Numbered from the stretch's first letter, positions 7,608 to 17,116 are shown. The stretch is DNA of 64,000 nt from Caulobacteraceae bacterium (GCA_027487945.1 JAIYCQ010000008.1:1-64000); one strand, 5' to 3'. Translations and numbers: made by a program. Notes: a model not told the origin generated them from the letters alone.

Positions 7608-8940
7608 AGTAGACGAAGGCGGCCGTAAGCGCCCCCATGGTCACCATCCCCAGGGCGACCAGGGCGAACAGCGCCCAGGCCGGGGCGTCGACGGTGACCA
7701 GGATCAGGCCGCCGACCCCGACGACGACCAGCCGCGCCGTGCCGGCGACCAGCGGGCCGACGATCTTCCCCGCCCCCTGGGAGGCGAAGTAGAGCGCCAG
7801 CGACAGGCCGAAGAAGGCGAAGAACGGCCCGACGAAGTGCAGGTAGACGGCCGCCGCCTTCCGTACGCCCGGCTGGTCGGTGAAGATCGACACCCACAGG
7901 TCCGGGAACAGGCTGAGCAGCAGTCCAAGGGCTCCCAGTCCCGCCGCGGCCACGCCGCCGGCGGTCCAGGCCACCTTGCGGGCCCGGGCCACATCGCCGG
8001 CCCCGATGGCGAGGCCGACCATCGGCAACGAGGCCACCCCGACCGAGAAGGCGATCGGCACCAGCAGGAACTCCAGCCGCGAGCCGATGCCGTAGCCGGC
8101 CAGGGTCTCGGGCCCGAAGCGGGCGGCGATGGCGGTCAGGACCAGGATGGTGGCCACGGTCTGGATTGGCGACAGCAGCGCCGGGGCCCCGACCTTTAGG
8201 ATGTCGTCGAAATGCGCCCGGCTGAGCGGCCCGCGCAGCTGCAGCTTCACCCGCGCCGACGGCCGGCGCAGCAGCAGGAACAGGATCACCGTCACCAGCG
8301 TCCCGGTGATCGCCTGGCCGAGCCCGACGCCGACGATGCCCAGCTTCGGCGCCGGGCCCCAGCCGAAACAGAGGGCGCCGCCGAGGATGACCTGCAGCGC
8401 CGCCCCGGCCAGCATCGCCGCCGACGGTCCGACCATGTTGCCCGAGCCGCGCAGCACCGAGGCCAGCATGTTGCTGAGCCAGATGGCGCCGGCGAAGGCG
8501 AAGATTACCGTCGAATAGAGCACGGCCTGGTGCAGGGTCTCGCCCTTGCCGCCCAGCAGCGCGAACACGCCGCGGCCGAACAGGGTCAGCAGGAGGGTGA
8601 AGGTCAGGCCCAGCGCCAGGCCGATCACCGCCGCGTGGCGGGCCAGGGCCTCGGCCTTGTCGGTGTCGCCGGCCCCCAGCGCCCGGCTGACCGCCGAGGA
8701 CACCCCGCCGCCCATGGCGCCGCCGCTCATCATCCCCATCAGCATCACCAACGGCAGCACCAGCGCCGCCGCCGCCAGCGGCTCGACGCCAAGCCGGCCG
8801 ATGTAGGCGGTCTCGGCGATGGCCACCGCCGTGGTGGCCGTCATGCCCAGCAGGTTGGGCGCGGCCAGCCTGATCAGGGTCGGCGCGACCGGCGCGACCA
8901 GCAGCGGATGGGGGGGCGCCGCCCCGGTGCTGTCCGTCAT
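7564..8940 (-). CDS. MATE family efflux transporter
   Basis: A 458-residue inner-membrane protein with about 12 hydrophobic segments and the two-lobed MATE pattern. The N-terminal motif LIRLAAPNLLGMTATTAVAIAETAYIG and the repeated GGGVSSAVSRALGAGD / AIGAGDVARARKVAW segments (one per half) are typical. MATE proteins export drugs or metabolites using a Na+ or H+ gradient; the substrate is not evident. The ATG at 8940 (MTDSTGAAPPHP) is preferred over upstream in-frame alternatives. The end overlaps the convergent dienelactone hydrolase gene. Confidence 0.92.
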   Translation of the reverse strand: MTDSTGAAPPHPLLVAPVAPTLIRLAAPNLLGMTATTAVAIAETAYIGRLGVEPLAAAALVLPLVMLMGMMSGGAMGGGVSSAVSRALGAGDTDKAEALARHAAVIGLALGLTFTLLLTLFGRGVFALLGGKGETLHQAVLYSTVIFAFAGAIWLSNMLASVLRGSGNMVGPSAAMLAGAALQVILGGALCFGWGPAPKLGIVGVGLGQAITGTLVTVILFLLLRRPSARVKLQLRGPLSRAHFDDILKVGAPALLSPIQTVATILVLTAIAARFGPETLAGYGIGSRLEFLLVPIAFSVGVASLPMVGLAIGAGDVARARKVAWTAGGVAAAGLGALGLLLSLFPDLWVSIFTDQPGVRKAAAVYLHFVGPFFAFFGLSLALYFASQGAGKIVGPLVAGTARLVVVGVGGLILVTVDAPAWALFALVALGMVTMGALTAAFVYFTPWGPRPLAVAAD

Positions 8941-9258
8941 CCCCGTCTCCGCCCGTTCGTTTCGATTCACTACGCATAGTGACAGATGAAGGATCGCCCG
9001 CAACCGCGCGCTGTCGGCGCGGCGGCGATGAGCTCAATCGTCAGCCTCGGGCTTGTCCCGAGGACCCCTCGTTCAGCCTTTACGTGAGAGCGTGATCTTC
9101 CATTCACCTGCGAACCGACAAAGGGGTCCGCGCCACAAGGGCGAAGATGAAGGGCGCCGGGCGGAACTGGACATTCCCCCGCTCGGAGCCTAGAAGCCCG
9201 CCCTTCGTTTTCGCCCGCCCCGGGTTCGATCCCCGCCGCCGGCCAGAGGTAGACCGTC
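8941..9258. repeat. intergenic region with REP-like hairpin
   Basis: A 318-bp gap between divergent MATE and rbfA genes; it should carry both promoters, but none stands out. It contains CCTCGGG-CTTGT-CCCGAGG (9045-9063), a palindrome of a type common between alphaproteobacterial genes. This overlaps a longer inverted pair GGACCCCT (9062-9069) / AGGGGTCC (9122-9129). Near 9222-9235 a tRNA T-arm-like string (GGGTTCGATCCCC) occurs, but no full tRNA can be folded around it. Confidence 0.5.
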
Positions 9259-9705
9259 ATGTCACGCGCCAGTCCCAAGCATGGGAAGTCCCGCCACCAG
9301 GCCCCTGCCGGCCCGACCCAGCGCCAGCTGCGCGCCGGGGAGCTGATCCGCCATGCCCTGGTCGAGGTGCTGCGGGAGGAAGAGTTCCAGGAGCCGGCGC
9401 TGCAGGGCGTCTCGGTGACCGTCTCGGAAGTGCGGATGAGCCCGGACCTCAAGCACGCCATCTGTTTCGTCGAACCGCTCGGCGCCGGCGTCACCGGCCA
9501 GGCGACGGCCGAGATCGTCAAGGCGCTGAACAAGGTCTCGAAGTTCCTGCGCGGCCGGCTGGGCCGGCACATCGACATGAAGTTCACCCCGGACCTGAAG
9601 TTCTTCCACGACGACAGCTTCAACAACGCCGCGCGGATCAACAGCCTGTTCGACAATCCACGCGTCCAGGCCGACCTCCATCCCGACGACGACGGCGAAG
9701 CCTGA
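9259..9705 (+). CDS. rbfA: 30S ribosome-binding factor RbfA
   Basis: RbfA (148 aa) is a late-stage 30S assembly and cold-adaptation factor with a type II KH-like fold. Diagnostic segments are [22 protein letters not shown] at the start, [21 protein letters not shown] in the centre, and [24 protein letters not shown]. An AGAGGT ribosome-binding site precedes the ATG. It ends 2 bp before truB, with which it is surely cotranscribed. Together with truB, rpsO and pnp it forms the second half of the conserved nusA-infB-rbfA-truB-rpsO-pnp cluster, here separated from infB. Confidence 0.97.
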   Translation: MSRASPKHGKSRHQAPAGPTQRQLRAGELIRHALVEVLREEEFQEPALQGVSVTVSEVRMSPDLKHAICFVEPLGAGVTGQATAEIVKALNKVSKFLRGRLGRHIDMKFTPDLKFFHDDSFNNAARINSLFDNPRVQADLHPDDDGEA

Positions 9706-9707
9706 GC

Positions 9708-10640
9708 ATGGCCCGTCGCAAGAAGGGGGATGCGGTCTCCGGCTGGGTGTGCCTGGACAAGCCCTACGACTTCGGCTCGACCCAGGCCGTGGGCCGGGTG
9801 CGCTGGCTGTTCAACGCCCAGAAGGCCGGCCACGCCGGCACGCTTGACCCGCTGGCCACCGGCGTCCTGCCCATCGCGCTCGGCGAGGCGACCAAGACCG
9901 TCCCCTTCATGATGGACGCCGACAAGGCCTACCGCTTCATGATCGAGTGGGGCCGCTCGACCACCACCCTGGACCGTGAGGGCGAGACCACCGGGACCTC
10001 GCACGTCCGCCCGACCGTGGCGCAGGTCGAGGCCGCCCTCCCCGCCTTCGTCGGCGAGATCCAGCAGATCCCGCCGCAGTATTCGGCCATCAAGGTCGAC
10101 GGCGAGCGCGCCTATGACCTGGCCCGCGCGGGCGAGGCGTTCGAGCTGCAGGCCCGCGCCGTCGTGGTCCACGCCGCCCGGGTCAGCGCTGCCCCTGACC
10201 CCGACCATGTCGAGATCGAGGTCGAGTGCGGCAAGGGCACCTACGTCCGCTCCATCGTCCGCGACCTGGCCGCCGCCCTCGGGGCCGAGGCCCATGTCAG
10301 CGCCCTGCGCCGCACCCGGGTCGGCCCCTTCGGGGAGGATCGTGCGATTCTGCTGGAAAATCTGGAAGATATGAGCCATAAGGCCGCGCTTCCGGATGTA
10401 TTGCTCCCGGTCGAGACCGCGCTGGACGACATCCCGGCGCTGGCCGTGACCGCGGAGGACGCCTTCCGGCTGGCGCAGGGAAGACCCATCGTTCTCGTTC
10501 CCCGACAGGTCGAAAACCTCAAGGCCCGCCTCACCGGCGGCTCGCGACTGGTTTCGGCGATGGACGGAGACAGGCTGGTGGCCCTCGCCGAGATGCGCGC
10601 GGGAAAGCTCAATCCCGTCCGGGTCTTTCTTCAAGCCTGA
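9708..10640 (+). CDS. truB: tRNA pseudouridine(55) synthase TruB
   Basis: TruB (310 aa) makes pseudouridine 55 in the T loop of tRNAs. The N-terminal [17 protein letters not shown] and the catalytic motif [18 protein letters not shown] (catalytic Asp in TLDPLA) are clear. Further motifs include [21 protein letters not shown] and [19 protein letters not shown]. The C-terminal ~80 residues form a PUA-like domain. The ATG at 9708 directly follows the rbfA stop. The next gene is rpsO, 14 bp on. Confidence 0.97.
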   Translation: MARRKKGDAVSGWVCLDKPYDFGSTQAVGRVRWLFNAQKAGHAGTLDPLATGVLPIALGEATKTVPFMMDADKAYRFMIEWGRSTTTLDREGETTGTSHVRPTVAQVEAALPAFVGEIQQIPPQYSAIKVDGERAYDLARAGEAFELQARAVVVHAARVSAAPDPDHVEIEVECGKGTYVRSIVRDLAAALGAEAHVSALRRTRVGPFGEDRAILLENLEDMSHKAALPDVLLPVETALDDIPALAVTAEDAFRLAQGRPIVLVPRQVENLKARLTGGSRLVSAMDGDRLVALAEMRAGKLNPVRVFLQA

Positions 10641-10654
10641 GCGGAGACCACACG

Positions 10655-10924
10655 ATGTCGATCACTCTCGAGCGCAAAGCCGCGCTCATCGCTGAACACG
10701 GCCGTACCCCGAACGACACCGGCAGCGCCGAAGTCCAGGTCGCGATCCTTTCCGAGCGCATCGCCAACCTGACCGAGCACTTCAAATCCCACAAGAAGGA
10801 CAACCACAGCCGTCGTGGCCTTCTGCTCATGGTTTCGCAGCGTCGTTCGCTGCTCGACCACCTCAAGAAATCGGACGTCGCGCGCTACCAGAGCCTCATC
10901 GAGAAACTGGGTCTGCGCCGATAG
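10655..10924 (+). CDS. rpsO: 30S ribosomal protein S15
   Basis: S15 (89 aa) is a primary 16S rRNA-binding protein that organises the platform of the 30S subunit. The sequence is canonical: [25 protein letters not shown], then [34 protein letters not shown]. Length is exactly that of the family. It sits between truB and pnp, as in many bacteria. A strong hairpin 16 bp after the stop (10941-10972) may protect the mRNA end or partly terminate transcription. Confidence 0.99.
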   Translation: MSITLERKAALIAEHGRTPNDTGSAEVQVAILSERIANLTEHFKSHKKDNHSRRGLLLMVSQRRSLLDHLKKSDVARYQSLIEKLGLRR

Positions 10925-10940
10925 GCCGCTGAAGACAGAA

Positions 10941-11101
10941 CGGGGCGGGATCTTTCAGAAGGTCCCGCCCCGATGCTTATCCGCCGAAGGTTCCTCCAGG
11001 CCTTGGAACCGCCGGCGCGAAGCCCGGAAACCGGGCTTCTGACGCACGAACGAGGGTTCGAACGAAATCCTCATCAGGCCTGACATCTGGAGAGGATTTC
11101 G
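10941..11101 (+). promoter_or_regulatory. multi-hairpin rpsO-pnp intercistronic leader
   Basis: The 238-bp rpsO-pnp gap holds several strong stems. CGGGGCGGGATC (10941-10952) pairs with GGTCCCGCCCCG (10961-10972), with one G-T wobble. GAAGCCCGG (11019-11027) pairs with CCGGGCTTC (11031-11039) around an AAA loop. CGAAATCCTC (11063-11072) pairs with GAGGATTTCG (11092-11101), 61 bp ahead of the pnp ATG. None is followed by a long T-run. In Escherichia coli the pnp leader stem is cut by RNase III and then used by PNPase for autocontrol; the last stem here is placed to do the same (inference). Confidence 0.6.
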
Positions 11102-11162
11102 GAAACGACACCTGTCCGCCCCCGCGGGAATACGCCCTCGGGACACGAGAGAAAGACCCTCA

Positions 11163-13301
11163 ATGTTCGATATCAAACGCAAGACCATCGAGTGGGGCGG
11201 CAAGACCCTCACGCTCGAAACGGGCCGCATCGCCCGTCAGGCCGACGGCGCCGTTCTGGCCACCATGGGCGAAACCGTCGTCCTGGCCACCGCCGTGTTC
11301 GCCAAGACCCAGAAGCCGGGACAGGACTTCTTCCCGCTGACGGTCAACTACCAGGAAAAGACCTTCGCCGCCGGCAAGATCCCAGGTGGCTTCTTCAAGC
11401 GTGAAGGACGCCCGTCGGAGAAGGAGACCCTGGTCTCCCGCCTGATCGACCGTCCGATCCGCCCGCTGTTCGTCAAGGGCTTCAAGAACGAAGTCCAGGT
11501 CGTCTGCACCGTGTTGCAACATGACCTCGAGAACGACCCCGACATGCTGGCCATGGTCGCGGCCTCGGCCGCCCTGGTCATCTCGGGCGCCCCGTTCATG
11601 GGCCCGATCGGCGCCGCCCGCGTCGGCTGGATCAACGGCGAATACGTGCTGAACCCGACGCTCGACGAGCTGAAGGAATCGAAGATGGATCTCGTCGTGG
11701 CCGGCACCGCCGACGCGGTGATGATGGTCGAGTCCGAGATCCAGGAACTGGACGAAGAGATCGTCCTGGGCGGCATCAAGTTCGCCCATGAAGGCATCCA
11801 GCCGGTGATCGACGCGATCATCGAACTGGCCGAGCACGCCGCCAAGGAGCCGTTCGACTTCGCCGTCGACGACACCGACGCCATCAAGGCGGAAATGAAG
11901 ACCCTGGTCGGCGCCGACATCATCGCCGGCTACAAGATCCAGAAGAAGCAGGACCGCTACGAAGCGATCGGCGCCGCCAAGAAGAAGGCCATCGCGGCCC
12001 TCGGCAAGAGCGAAGCCAATCCGGACGGGACCGACCCGCTGAAGCTGGGCGGCGTGTTCAAGGAACTGGAAGCCGACGTCGTGCGTCGCGCCATCCTCGA
12101 CACCGGCATCCGCATCGACGGCCGCGACGTGCGCACCGTCCGTCCGATCGTCGGCGAAGTCGGCATCCTGCCGCGCACCCACGGCTCGGCCCTGTTCACC
12201 CGCGGCGAGACCCAGGCCCTGGTGGTCGCGACCCTCGGCACCGGCGACGACGAGCAGTTCATCGACGCCCTGGAAGGCACCTACAAGGAGTCCTTCCTGC
12301 TGCACTACAACTTCCCCCCCTACAGCGTCGGTGAGACCGGCCGCATGGGCTCGCCCGGCCGCCGCGAAGTCGGCCACGGCAAGCTGGCCTGGCGCGCCAT
12401 CCGCCCGATGCTGCCGAAGAAGGAAGACTTCCCCTACACGATCCGCCTGGTCTCCGAGATCACCGAGTCCAACGGCAGCTCCTCGATGGCCACGGTCTGC
12501 GGCTCCTCGCTGGCCATGATGGACGCGGGCGTTCCGCTGATCCGTCCGGTCTCGGGCATCGCCATGGGCCTGATCCTGGAATCGGACGGCTTCGCGGTCC
12601 TGTCGGACATCCTGGGTGACGAGGATCACCTGGGCGACATGGACTTCAAGGTCGCCGGCACCAGCGACGGCATCACCTCGCTGCAGATGGACATCAAGAT
12701 CTCGGGCATTACGCTGGAGATCATGGAAAAGGCCCTCGCCCAGGCGAAGGAAGGCCGTGACCACATCCTCGGCGAGATGAACAAGGCCATGGACGCGCCG
12801 CGCACCGAGCTCGGTGAGTTCGCGCCCAAGATCGAGACGATCAAGATCCCGGTCGACAAGATCCGTGAAGTGATCGGCACCGGCGGCAAGGTGATCCGCG
12901 AGATCGTCGCCGAAACCGGCGCCAAGGTGGACATCGGCGACGATGGCACCATCAAGATCGCCGCCTCGGAACAGTCCAAGATCGACGCCGCCCGCGACTG
13001 GATCAAGTCCATCGCCAGCGAGCCGGAACTGGGCGCCATCTACAACGGCAAGGTCGTGAAGGTCGTCGACTTCGGCGCCTTCGTGAACTTCTTCGGCGCC
13101 AAGGACGGCCTGGTCCACGTCAGCCAGATCAGCAACGAGCGGGTCTCCAAGCCCAGCGACGTGCTGACCGAAGGCCAGATGGTCAAGGTGAAGCTCCTGG
13201 GCTTCGACGATCGCGGCAAGACCAAGCTGTCGATGAAGGTCGTCGACCAGGAAACCGGTGAAGACCTGTCCAAGAAGGAAGAAGCGACCGCCGAGGCGTA
13301 A
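11163..13301 (+). CDS. pnp: polyribonucleotide nucleotidyltransferase (PNPase)
   Basis: PNPase (712 aa) is the 3'-5' phosphorolytic exoribonuclease of mRNA decay and of the degradosome. It contains two RNase PH domains (first about residues 10-140; second about 315-450 with [19 protein letters not shown] and [17 protein letters not shown]), joined by an all-helical linker. A KH domain follows ([21 protein letters not shown]), then an S1 domain ([20 protein letters not shown]). It is preceded by a structured leader that may mediate autoregulation and followed by an intrinsic terminator, so it is the last gene of the rbfA-truB-rpsO-pnp unit. Confidence 0.99.
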   Translation: MFDIKRKTIEWGGKTLTLETGRIARQADGAVLATMGETVVLATAVFAKTQKPGQDFFPLTVNYQEKTFAAGKIPGGFFKREGRPSEKETLVSRLIDRPIRPLFVKGFKNEVQVVCTVLQHDLENDPDMLAMVAASAALVISGAPFMGPIGAARVGWINGEYVLNPTLDELKESKMDLVVAGTADAVMMVESEIQELDEEIVLGGIKFAHEGIQPVIDAIIELAEHAAKEPFDFAVDDTDAIKAEMKTLVGADIIAGYKIQKKQDRYEAIGAAKKKAIAALGKSEANPDGTDPLKLGGVFKELEADVVRRAILDTGIRIDGRDVRTVRPIVGEVGILPRTHGSALFTRGETQALVVATLGTGDDEQFIDALEGTYKESFLLHYNFPPYSVGETGRMGSPGRREVGHGKLAWRAIRPMLPKKEDFPYTIRLVSEITESNGSSSMATVCGSSLAMMDAGVPLIRPVSGIAMGLILESDGFAVLSDILGDEDHLGDMDFKVAGTSDGITSLQMDIKISGITLEIMEKALAQAKEGRDHILGEMNKAMDAPRTELGEFAPKIETIKIPVDKIREVIGTGGKVIREIVAETGAKVDIGDDGTIKIAASEQSKIDAARDWIKSIASEPELGAIYNGKVVKVVDFGAFVNFFGAKDGLVHVSQISNERVSKPSDVLTEGQMVKVKLLGFDDRGKTKLSMKVVDQETGEDLSKKEEATAEA

Positions 13302-13329
13302 GCTTCAAGCGTCATCGCTGAAGGATCAG

Positions 13330-13361
13330 GGGCGGCTCCGGAAACGGGGCCGCCCTTTTTC
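13330..13361 (+). terminator. intrinsic terminator after pnp
   Basis: GGGCGGC (13330-13336) pairs with GCCGCCC (13349-13355), extended by TCC/GGG pairs, around a GGAAAC loop, then TTTTTC. It lies 28 bp after the pnp stop and ends the rpsO-pnp transcript. Confidence 0.88.
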
Positions 13362-13370
13362 TTGCTCAGT

Positions 13371-13391
13371 CCTCCCCACAGTGTGGGGAGG
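13371..13391. repeat. CCTCCCCA/TGGGGAGG palindromic repeat
   Basis: CCTCCCCA (13371-13378), loop CAGTG, TGGGGAGG (13384-13391), immediately after the pnp terminator. Same stem as at 6666-6686 and 13853-13873; REP-like intergenic element. Confidence 0.7.
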
Positions 13392-13473
13392 GTTGGCGAC
13401 GCATCGCCCCCCTTTCAGGCGGCGCGCGGCGCGCTGACTCCGCCGTATCGTCCTCCCATCCGGAGGTTCTCCC

Positions 13474-13842
13474 ATGCGTATCCCGCTCTTCACCACCATC
13501 GCCCTGTCGCTGGCCCTGCCCATCGCGACCCCGGTCGCCGCCCAGACCCTCTCCCCCGACTACTTCGCCATCGAGCGGTGCGCGGCGACCTATCGCCGGC
13601 TGTCGCAGATCGATGGCGAGGCGCTGGACGGCTATCCCGGCAAGCCGCCGGTCTGGGAGAAGAAGACCCAGGCCGCCGTCGCCCGGCTGAAGGCGCGCGG
13701 CGAAGAGCCGGACGAGACGGAGATGTGGATCGGCATCGGCTATGTGAACCTCAACTTCGAGAGCGCGATCCTGGCCGGGACGATGAAGCGGCCGGACATC
13801 GTGAAACTGGCCGACGCCTGCACCGCGAAGTGGAAGTTCTGA
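13474..13842 (+). CDS. small periplasmic hypothetical protein
   Basis: A 122-residue protein with a clear signal peptide (FTTIALSLALPIATPVAAQ, cleavage after AAQ or AxA). The mature domain of about 100 residues has two cysteines (ERCAATYRRL and DACTAKWKF) near its ends that could form a disulfide, and amphipathic helices between them. I do not recognise the family. A GGAGG ribosome-binding site lies close upstream. It is bracketed on both sides by copies of the same palindromic repeat, so it is probably transcribed alone. Confidence 0.6.
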   Translation: MRIPLFTTIALSLALPIATPVAAQTLSPDYFAIERCAATYRRLSQIDGEALDGYPGKPPVWEKKTQAAVARLKARGEEPDETEMWIGIGYVNLNFESAILAGTMKRPDIVKLADACTAKWKF

Positions 13843-13852
13843 GGGCGGCAGT

Positions 13853-13873
13853 CCTCCCCACATCGTGGGGAGG
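13853..13873. repeat. CCTCCCCA/TGGGGAGG palindromic repeat
   Basis: CCTCCCCA (13853-13860), loop CATCG, TGGGGAGG (13866-13873), just after the stop of the small periplasmic protein gene. Third copy of the family in the window. Confidence 0.7.
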
Positions 13874-13929
13874 GCGGGTCTGAAAAGCACGACTCCGGCG
13901 ACATCCGGCCGCGCCTTCCGCCCATCGAA

Positions 13930-13944
13930 GTAAACGCCCCTTAA
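13930..13944. promoter_or_regulatory. possible CtrA-type box upstream of ftsK
   Basis: GTAA-N7-TTAA, one mismatch from the CtrA consensus TTAA-N7-TTAA, 49 bp before the ftsK ATG. A GACTC (GANTC, CcrM-type methylation site) lies at 13891-13895. Suggests cell-cycle control of ftsK, but this is a short motif in one copy. Confidence 0.35.
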
Positions 13945-13992
13945 CCCTCCGCGGGCGAGATAGGCGGCTCAGAACGAATTTTGGGGGCGCGG

Positions 13993-16392
13993 ATGGCGCG
14001 GGCGGCGAGGCGGACCGGGCTGGATATGGCGATGGAGCTGGCGGCCTGGGCCTGGACCCAGCCGTTCAGCGCGCGTCTGCGCGGCGGCGTGGTCGCAGCG
14101 GCCGGCCTTGCGCTGATCGCCGCCTTCGCCACCTGGAATTCTGCCGACCCCAGCCTGAACGTCGCCTCGGCCCTGCCGGCCAGCAACATCCTGCGCGGAC
14201 CGGGCGCCGTGGTCGCCGACATCTTCGTCCAGTCGCTGGGCCTCGCCGCCTGGGGGCTGGCCCTGCTGATGGTCGTCTTCGGCCTGACCCGCGCCGTCGA
14301 TCCCGAGCCGGACGTCCATCGCCGTTCCACCCGCCTGCGGGCGCTGGTCGGCGTCGGGGCCGTGCTGGCGCTGGCCGGGGCCATCGCGGCGCCGAGCCCG
14401 CCGAAGAGCTGGGCCCTGGCCCGGGGTCTGGGCGGCTTCTGGGGCGACGGCCTGCTGGGCGCCCTGTCGGGCATCATCGGCTTCGCCCGTATTCCCGGGG
14501 CGGAGCTGATCGCGTCTCTGGTGCTGCTTGGCGTCGGCGGGTTCGCCGCCACCTGGGCCCTCGGGGTTAGCCGGGCCGGCATGGCCCGCGCCGCCGAGGG
14601 CGCGCTGGAAAACCTCCTGGCCCGGCGGGCGGCGCCGCGCGCACCCGAGCCGGCCGCCGCCCCCGCAAAGGCCCCGGTCGCCCGGCGCCGCGCCGAGAAG
14701 CCCGCCGCCGCGCCCAAACCGCTGCGCTTCGCCGACGATCCCCCCGTCGAGGCGGGCGAGGATGATGCAGAGATCCCCGCTGCGGGTCGCCCCGGCGCCC
14801 CTGCCATCAAGCCGCCCAAGCCCGCGCCGAAGAACAGCAGCCGCGAGGTGCGCGAGCAGCAGAAGACCTTCGACTTCGTCGCCCCCGGCGGCTTCATGCT
14901 GCCGGAGCTGGCCATGCTGGCCAAGCCCAAGCCCCGGGTCGGCGGCTTCGACGAGGCGGCGCTGCGCCAGAACGCCCGGCTTCTGGAAAGCGTGCTGAGC
15001 GAGTTCGGCATCCGGGGCGCCATCGACCAGATCCGCCCCGGCCCCGTCGTCACCCTCTACGAGCTGGTGCCGGCGCCGGGCGTCAAGCACGCCCGGGTCG
15101 TGGCCCTGGCCGACGATATCTCCCGCTCGATGGGCGTGGCCGCCTGCCGCGTGTCGGTGGTGTCCGGCCGCAACGCCATCGCCCTGGAACTGCCCAACGC
15201 CAAGCGCGAGACAGTCTATCTGCGCGACCTGCTGGCCAGCGCCGACTACGAGAAGGCCTCCCAGACCCTGCCCATGGCGCTGGGCGAGACCATCGGCGGC
15301 GAACCCTATATCGCCGACCTGGCCAGGATGCCTCACCTGCTGATCGCCGGCACCACCGGGTCGGGCAAGTCGGTCGGGGTCAACGCCATGATCCTGTCGA
15401 TCCTCTACCGGCTGAGCCCCGAGCAGTGCCGGTTCATCATGATCGACCCCAAGATGCTCGAGCTCTCCGTCTATGACGGCATCCCGCACCTGCTGGCCCC
15501 GGTGGTGACCGACTCGAAGAAGGCGATCGTGGCCCTGAAGTGGACCGTCCGCGAGATGGAGGACCGCTATCGCCGGATGGCCAAGATCGGGGTGCGCGGC
15601 ATCGCCGCCTACAATGAGCGGGCCAAGGAGGCCATCGACAAGGGCGAGCACTTCGAGCGCACGGTCCAGACCGGCTTCGACGAGGCCGGCCGCCCGATCT
15701 TCGAGAGCGAGAAGATCCGCCCCGAGCACATGCCCTATCTGGTCGTGGTCATCGACGAGGTCGCCGACCTGATGATGGTGGCCGGCAAGGACATCGAGGG
15801 CGCCGTGCAGCGGCTGGCCCAGATGGCCCGCGCCGCCGGCATCCACCTGATCATGGCCACGCAGCGCCCGTCGGTCGACGTCATCACCGGCACCATCAAG
15901 GCCAATTTCCCGACCCGCATCAGTTTCCAGGTCACCTCGCGCATCGACAGCCGCACCATCCTGGGCGACCAGGGCGCCGAGCAGCTGCTGGGCCAGGGCG
16001 ACATGCTCTACATGGCCGGCGGCAGCGGCGGCCGGCTGACGCGCCTGCACGGCCCGTTCGTGGCCGATGAGGAGGTGGCGGCCGTGGCCCGGTTCCTGCG
16101 CGAACAGGGCACGCCGCAGTACCTCGACGAGGTTACCGCGGGCGGCGACGACGAGGACGGCGACGGGGGCGGCTATGGCTCCGGCGGCGATGGCGACGAG
16201 AACAGCCTCTACGACCGCGCCGTGGCCGTGGTCACCCGGGACGGCAAGGCCTCGACCAGCTACATCCAGCGCCGGCTGCAGATCGGCTACAACCGTGCGG
16301 CGTCCCTGATTGAACGGATGGAGCAGGAGGGCGTTGTTGGAGCCGCCAACCACGCCGGCAAGCGCGAGATCCTGGCGCCGCCGCCGCCCTAG
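13993..16392 (+). CDS. ftsK: DNA translocase FtsK
   Basis: FtsK (799 aa) is the septum-located ATPase that pumps the chromosome terminus at division and activates XerCD recombination. The first ~220 residues contain about four hydrophobic membrane segments. A Pro/Ala-rich linker follows to about residue 310. Then come the alpha domain and the RecA-like motor with Walker A GTTGSGKS (about 453) and Walker B VVVIDEVADLMM (about 585). The C-terminal ~65 residues are the winged-helix gamma domain (LYDRAVAVVTRDGKASTSYI). The ATG at 13993 is preferred over the TTG at 13981. lolA follows 49 bp downstream. Confidence 0.97.
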   Translation: MARAARRTGLDMAMELAAWAWTQPFSARLRGGVVAAAGLALIAAFATWNSADPSLNVASALPASNILRGPGAVVADIFVQSLGLAAWGLALLMVVFGLTRAVDPEPDVHRRSTRLRALVGVGAVLALAGAIAAPSPPKSWALARGLGGFWGDGLLGALSGIIGFARIPGAELIASLVLLGVGGFAATWALGVSRAGMARAAEGALENLLARRAAPRAPEPAAAPAKAPVARRRAEKPAAAPKPLRFADDPPVEAGEDDAEIPAAGRPGAPAIKPPKPAPKNSSREVREQQKTFDFVAPGGFMLPELAMLAKPKPRVGGFDEAALRQNARLLESVLSEFGIRGAIDQIRPGPVVTLYELVPAPGVKHARVVALADDISRSMGVAACRVSVVSGRNAIALELPNAKRETVYLRDLLASADYEKASQTLPMALGETIGGEPYIADLARMPHLLIAGTTGSGKSVGVNAMILSILYRLSPEQCRFIMIDPKMLELSVYDGIPHLLAPVVTDSKKAIVALKWTVREMEDRYRRMAKIGVRGIAAYNERAKEAIDKGEHFERTVQTGFDEAGRPIFESEKIRPEHMPYLVVVIDEVADLMMVAGKDIEGAVQRLAQMARAAGIHLIMATQRPSVDVITGTIKANFPTRISFQVTSRIDSRTILGDQGAEQLLGQGDMLYMAGGSGGRLTRLHGPFVADEEVAAVARFLREQGTPQYLDEVTAGGDDEDGDGGGYGSGGDGDENSLYDRAVAVVTRDGKASTSYIQRRLQIGYNRAASLIERMEQEGVVGAANHAGKREILAPPPP

Positions 16393-16441
16393 GCGCGGTT
16401 TCGGTCAAGAATTCGCCGCTGCGCCCTGCTAGACGGATGCC

Positions 16442-17062
16442 ATGACCACGACCAGACGCGCTCTCCTCGCCGCCGCCCCGGCCCTGCTGCTGGCCCCGGG
16501 CCTTGCCCACGCGGCCCTGTCGCCCGCCGACCAGGCCATGGTCGACAAGGCCACCAGCTACCTGCAGGGCCTGTCCTCCGCACGTGGCAAGTTCGTGCAG
16601 ACCGACGCCCGCGGCTCGCAGTCGACCGGGATGCTGTACCTGCAGCGCCCGGGCAAGGCCCGCTTCGAGTACGAGGCGCCGTCCAGCCTGCTGGTGGTCT
16701 CCGACGGCCGCGTCGTCTCCGTCGCCGACAAGCGGCTGAAGACCGTGAACCGCTATTTCCTCAGCCAGACGCCTCTGAAGCTGTTCCTGGCCGACGAGAT
16801 CCGGCTGGACCGCGGCGTCCACATCGCCGGGGTGAAGGCCCTGAACGACGGCTTCGAGATCACGGCCCAGGATCGGGCGGGAAAGACCAAGGGGCAGATC
16901 ATCATGACCTTCTCCGACAGCCCGGTGCAGCTGCTGGGCTGGACGGTGACCGACGCCCGAAACGCCCCGACCCGGGTGCGGCTGACCAGCCTGGTGCGGG
17001 CGTCCGGGCTCGATCCGGCCCTGTTCAAGGCCCCCTACCCCACCCCGGCACGGCGAGGCTGA
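16442..17062 (+). CDS. lolA: outer-membrane lipoprotein carrier protein LolA
   Basis: LolA (206 aa) shuttles lipoproteins across the periplasm from LolCDE to the outer membrane. It has a signal peptide (RRALLAAAPALLLAPGLAHA) and the family pattern KATSYLQGLSSARGKFVQTDARGSQSTG, followed by LYLQRPGKARFEYEAPSSLLVVSDGRVV. The ftsK-lolA order is widespread in proteobacteria. It probably shares the ftsK transcript. Downstream is the predicted small RNA gene at 17153. Confidence 0.94.
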   Translation: MTTTRRALLAAAPALLLAPGLAHAALSPADQAMVDKATSYLQGLSSARGKFVQTDARGSQSTGMLYLQRPGKARFEYEAPSSLLVVSDGRVVSVADKRLKTVNRYFLSQTPLKLFLADEIRLDRGVHIAGVKALNDGFEITAQDRAGKTKGQIIMTFSDSPVQLLGWTVTDARNAPTRVRLTSLVRASGLDPALFKAPYPTPARRG

Positions 17063-17116
17063 CGCTAGGTCCGTTTGTGACACATTCGCAACAGGCAAAT
17101 ACCCTGATTCAGCCTG

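Noticed and set aside
9200-9250. Possible tRNA gene ending in a T-arm (GGGTTCGATCCCC) and GGCCA
   Set aside because: The 5' acceptor does not pair properly, there is no D-loop GG or usable anticodon stem; reported only as a curiosity.
11160-13118. 652-codon open frame antisense to pnp
   Set aside because: An effect of high-GC codon bias opposite a long gene; low-complexity His/Asp/Gly-rich translation, no ribosome site, pnp is certain on the other strand.
13969-16353. 794-codon open frame antisense to ftsK
   Set aside because: Shadow of ftsK; no family signal in the translation.
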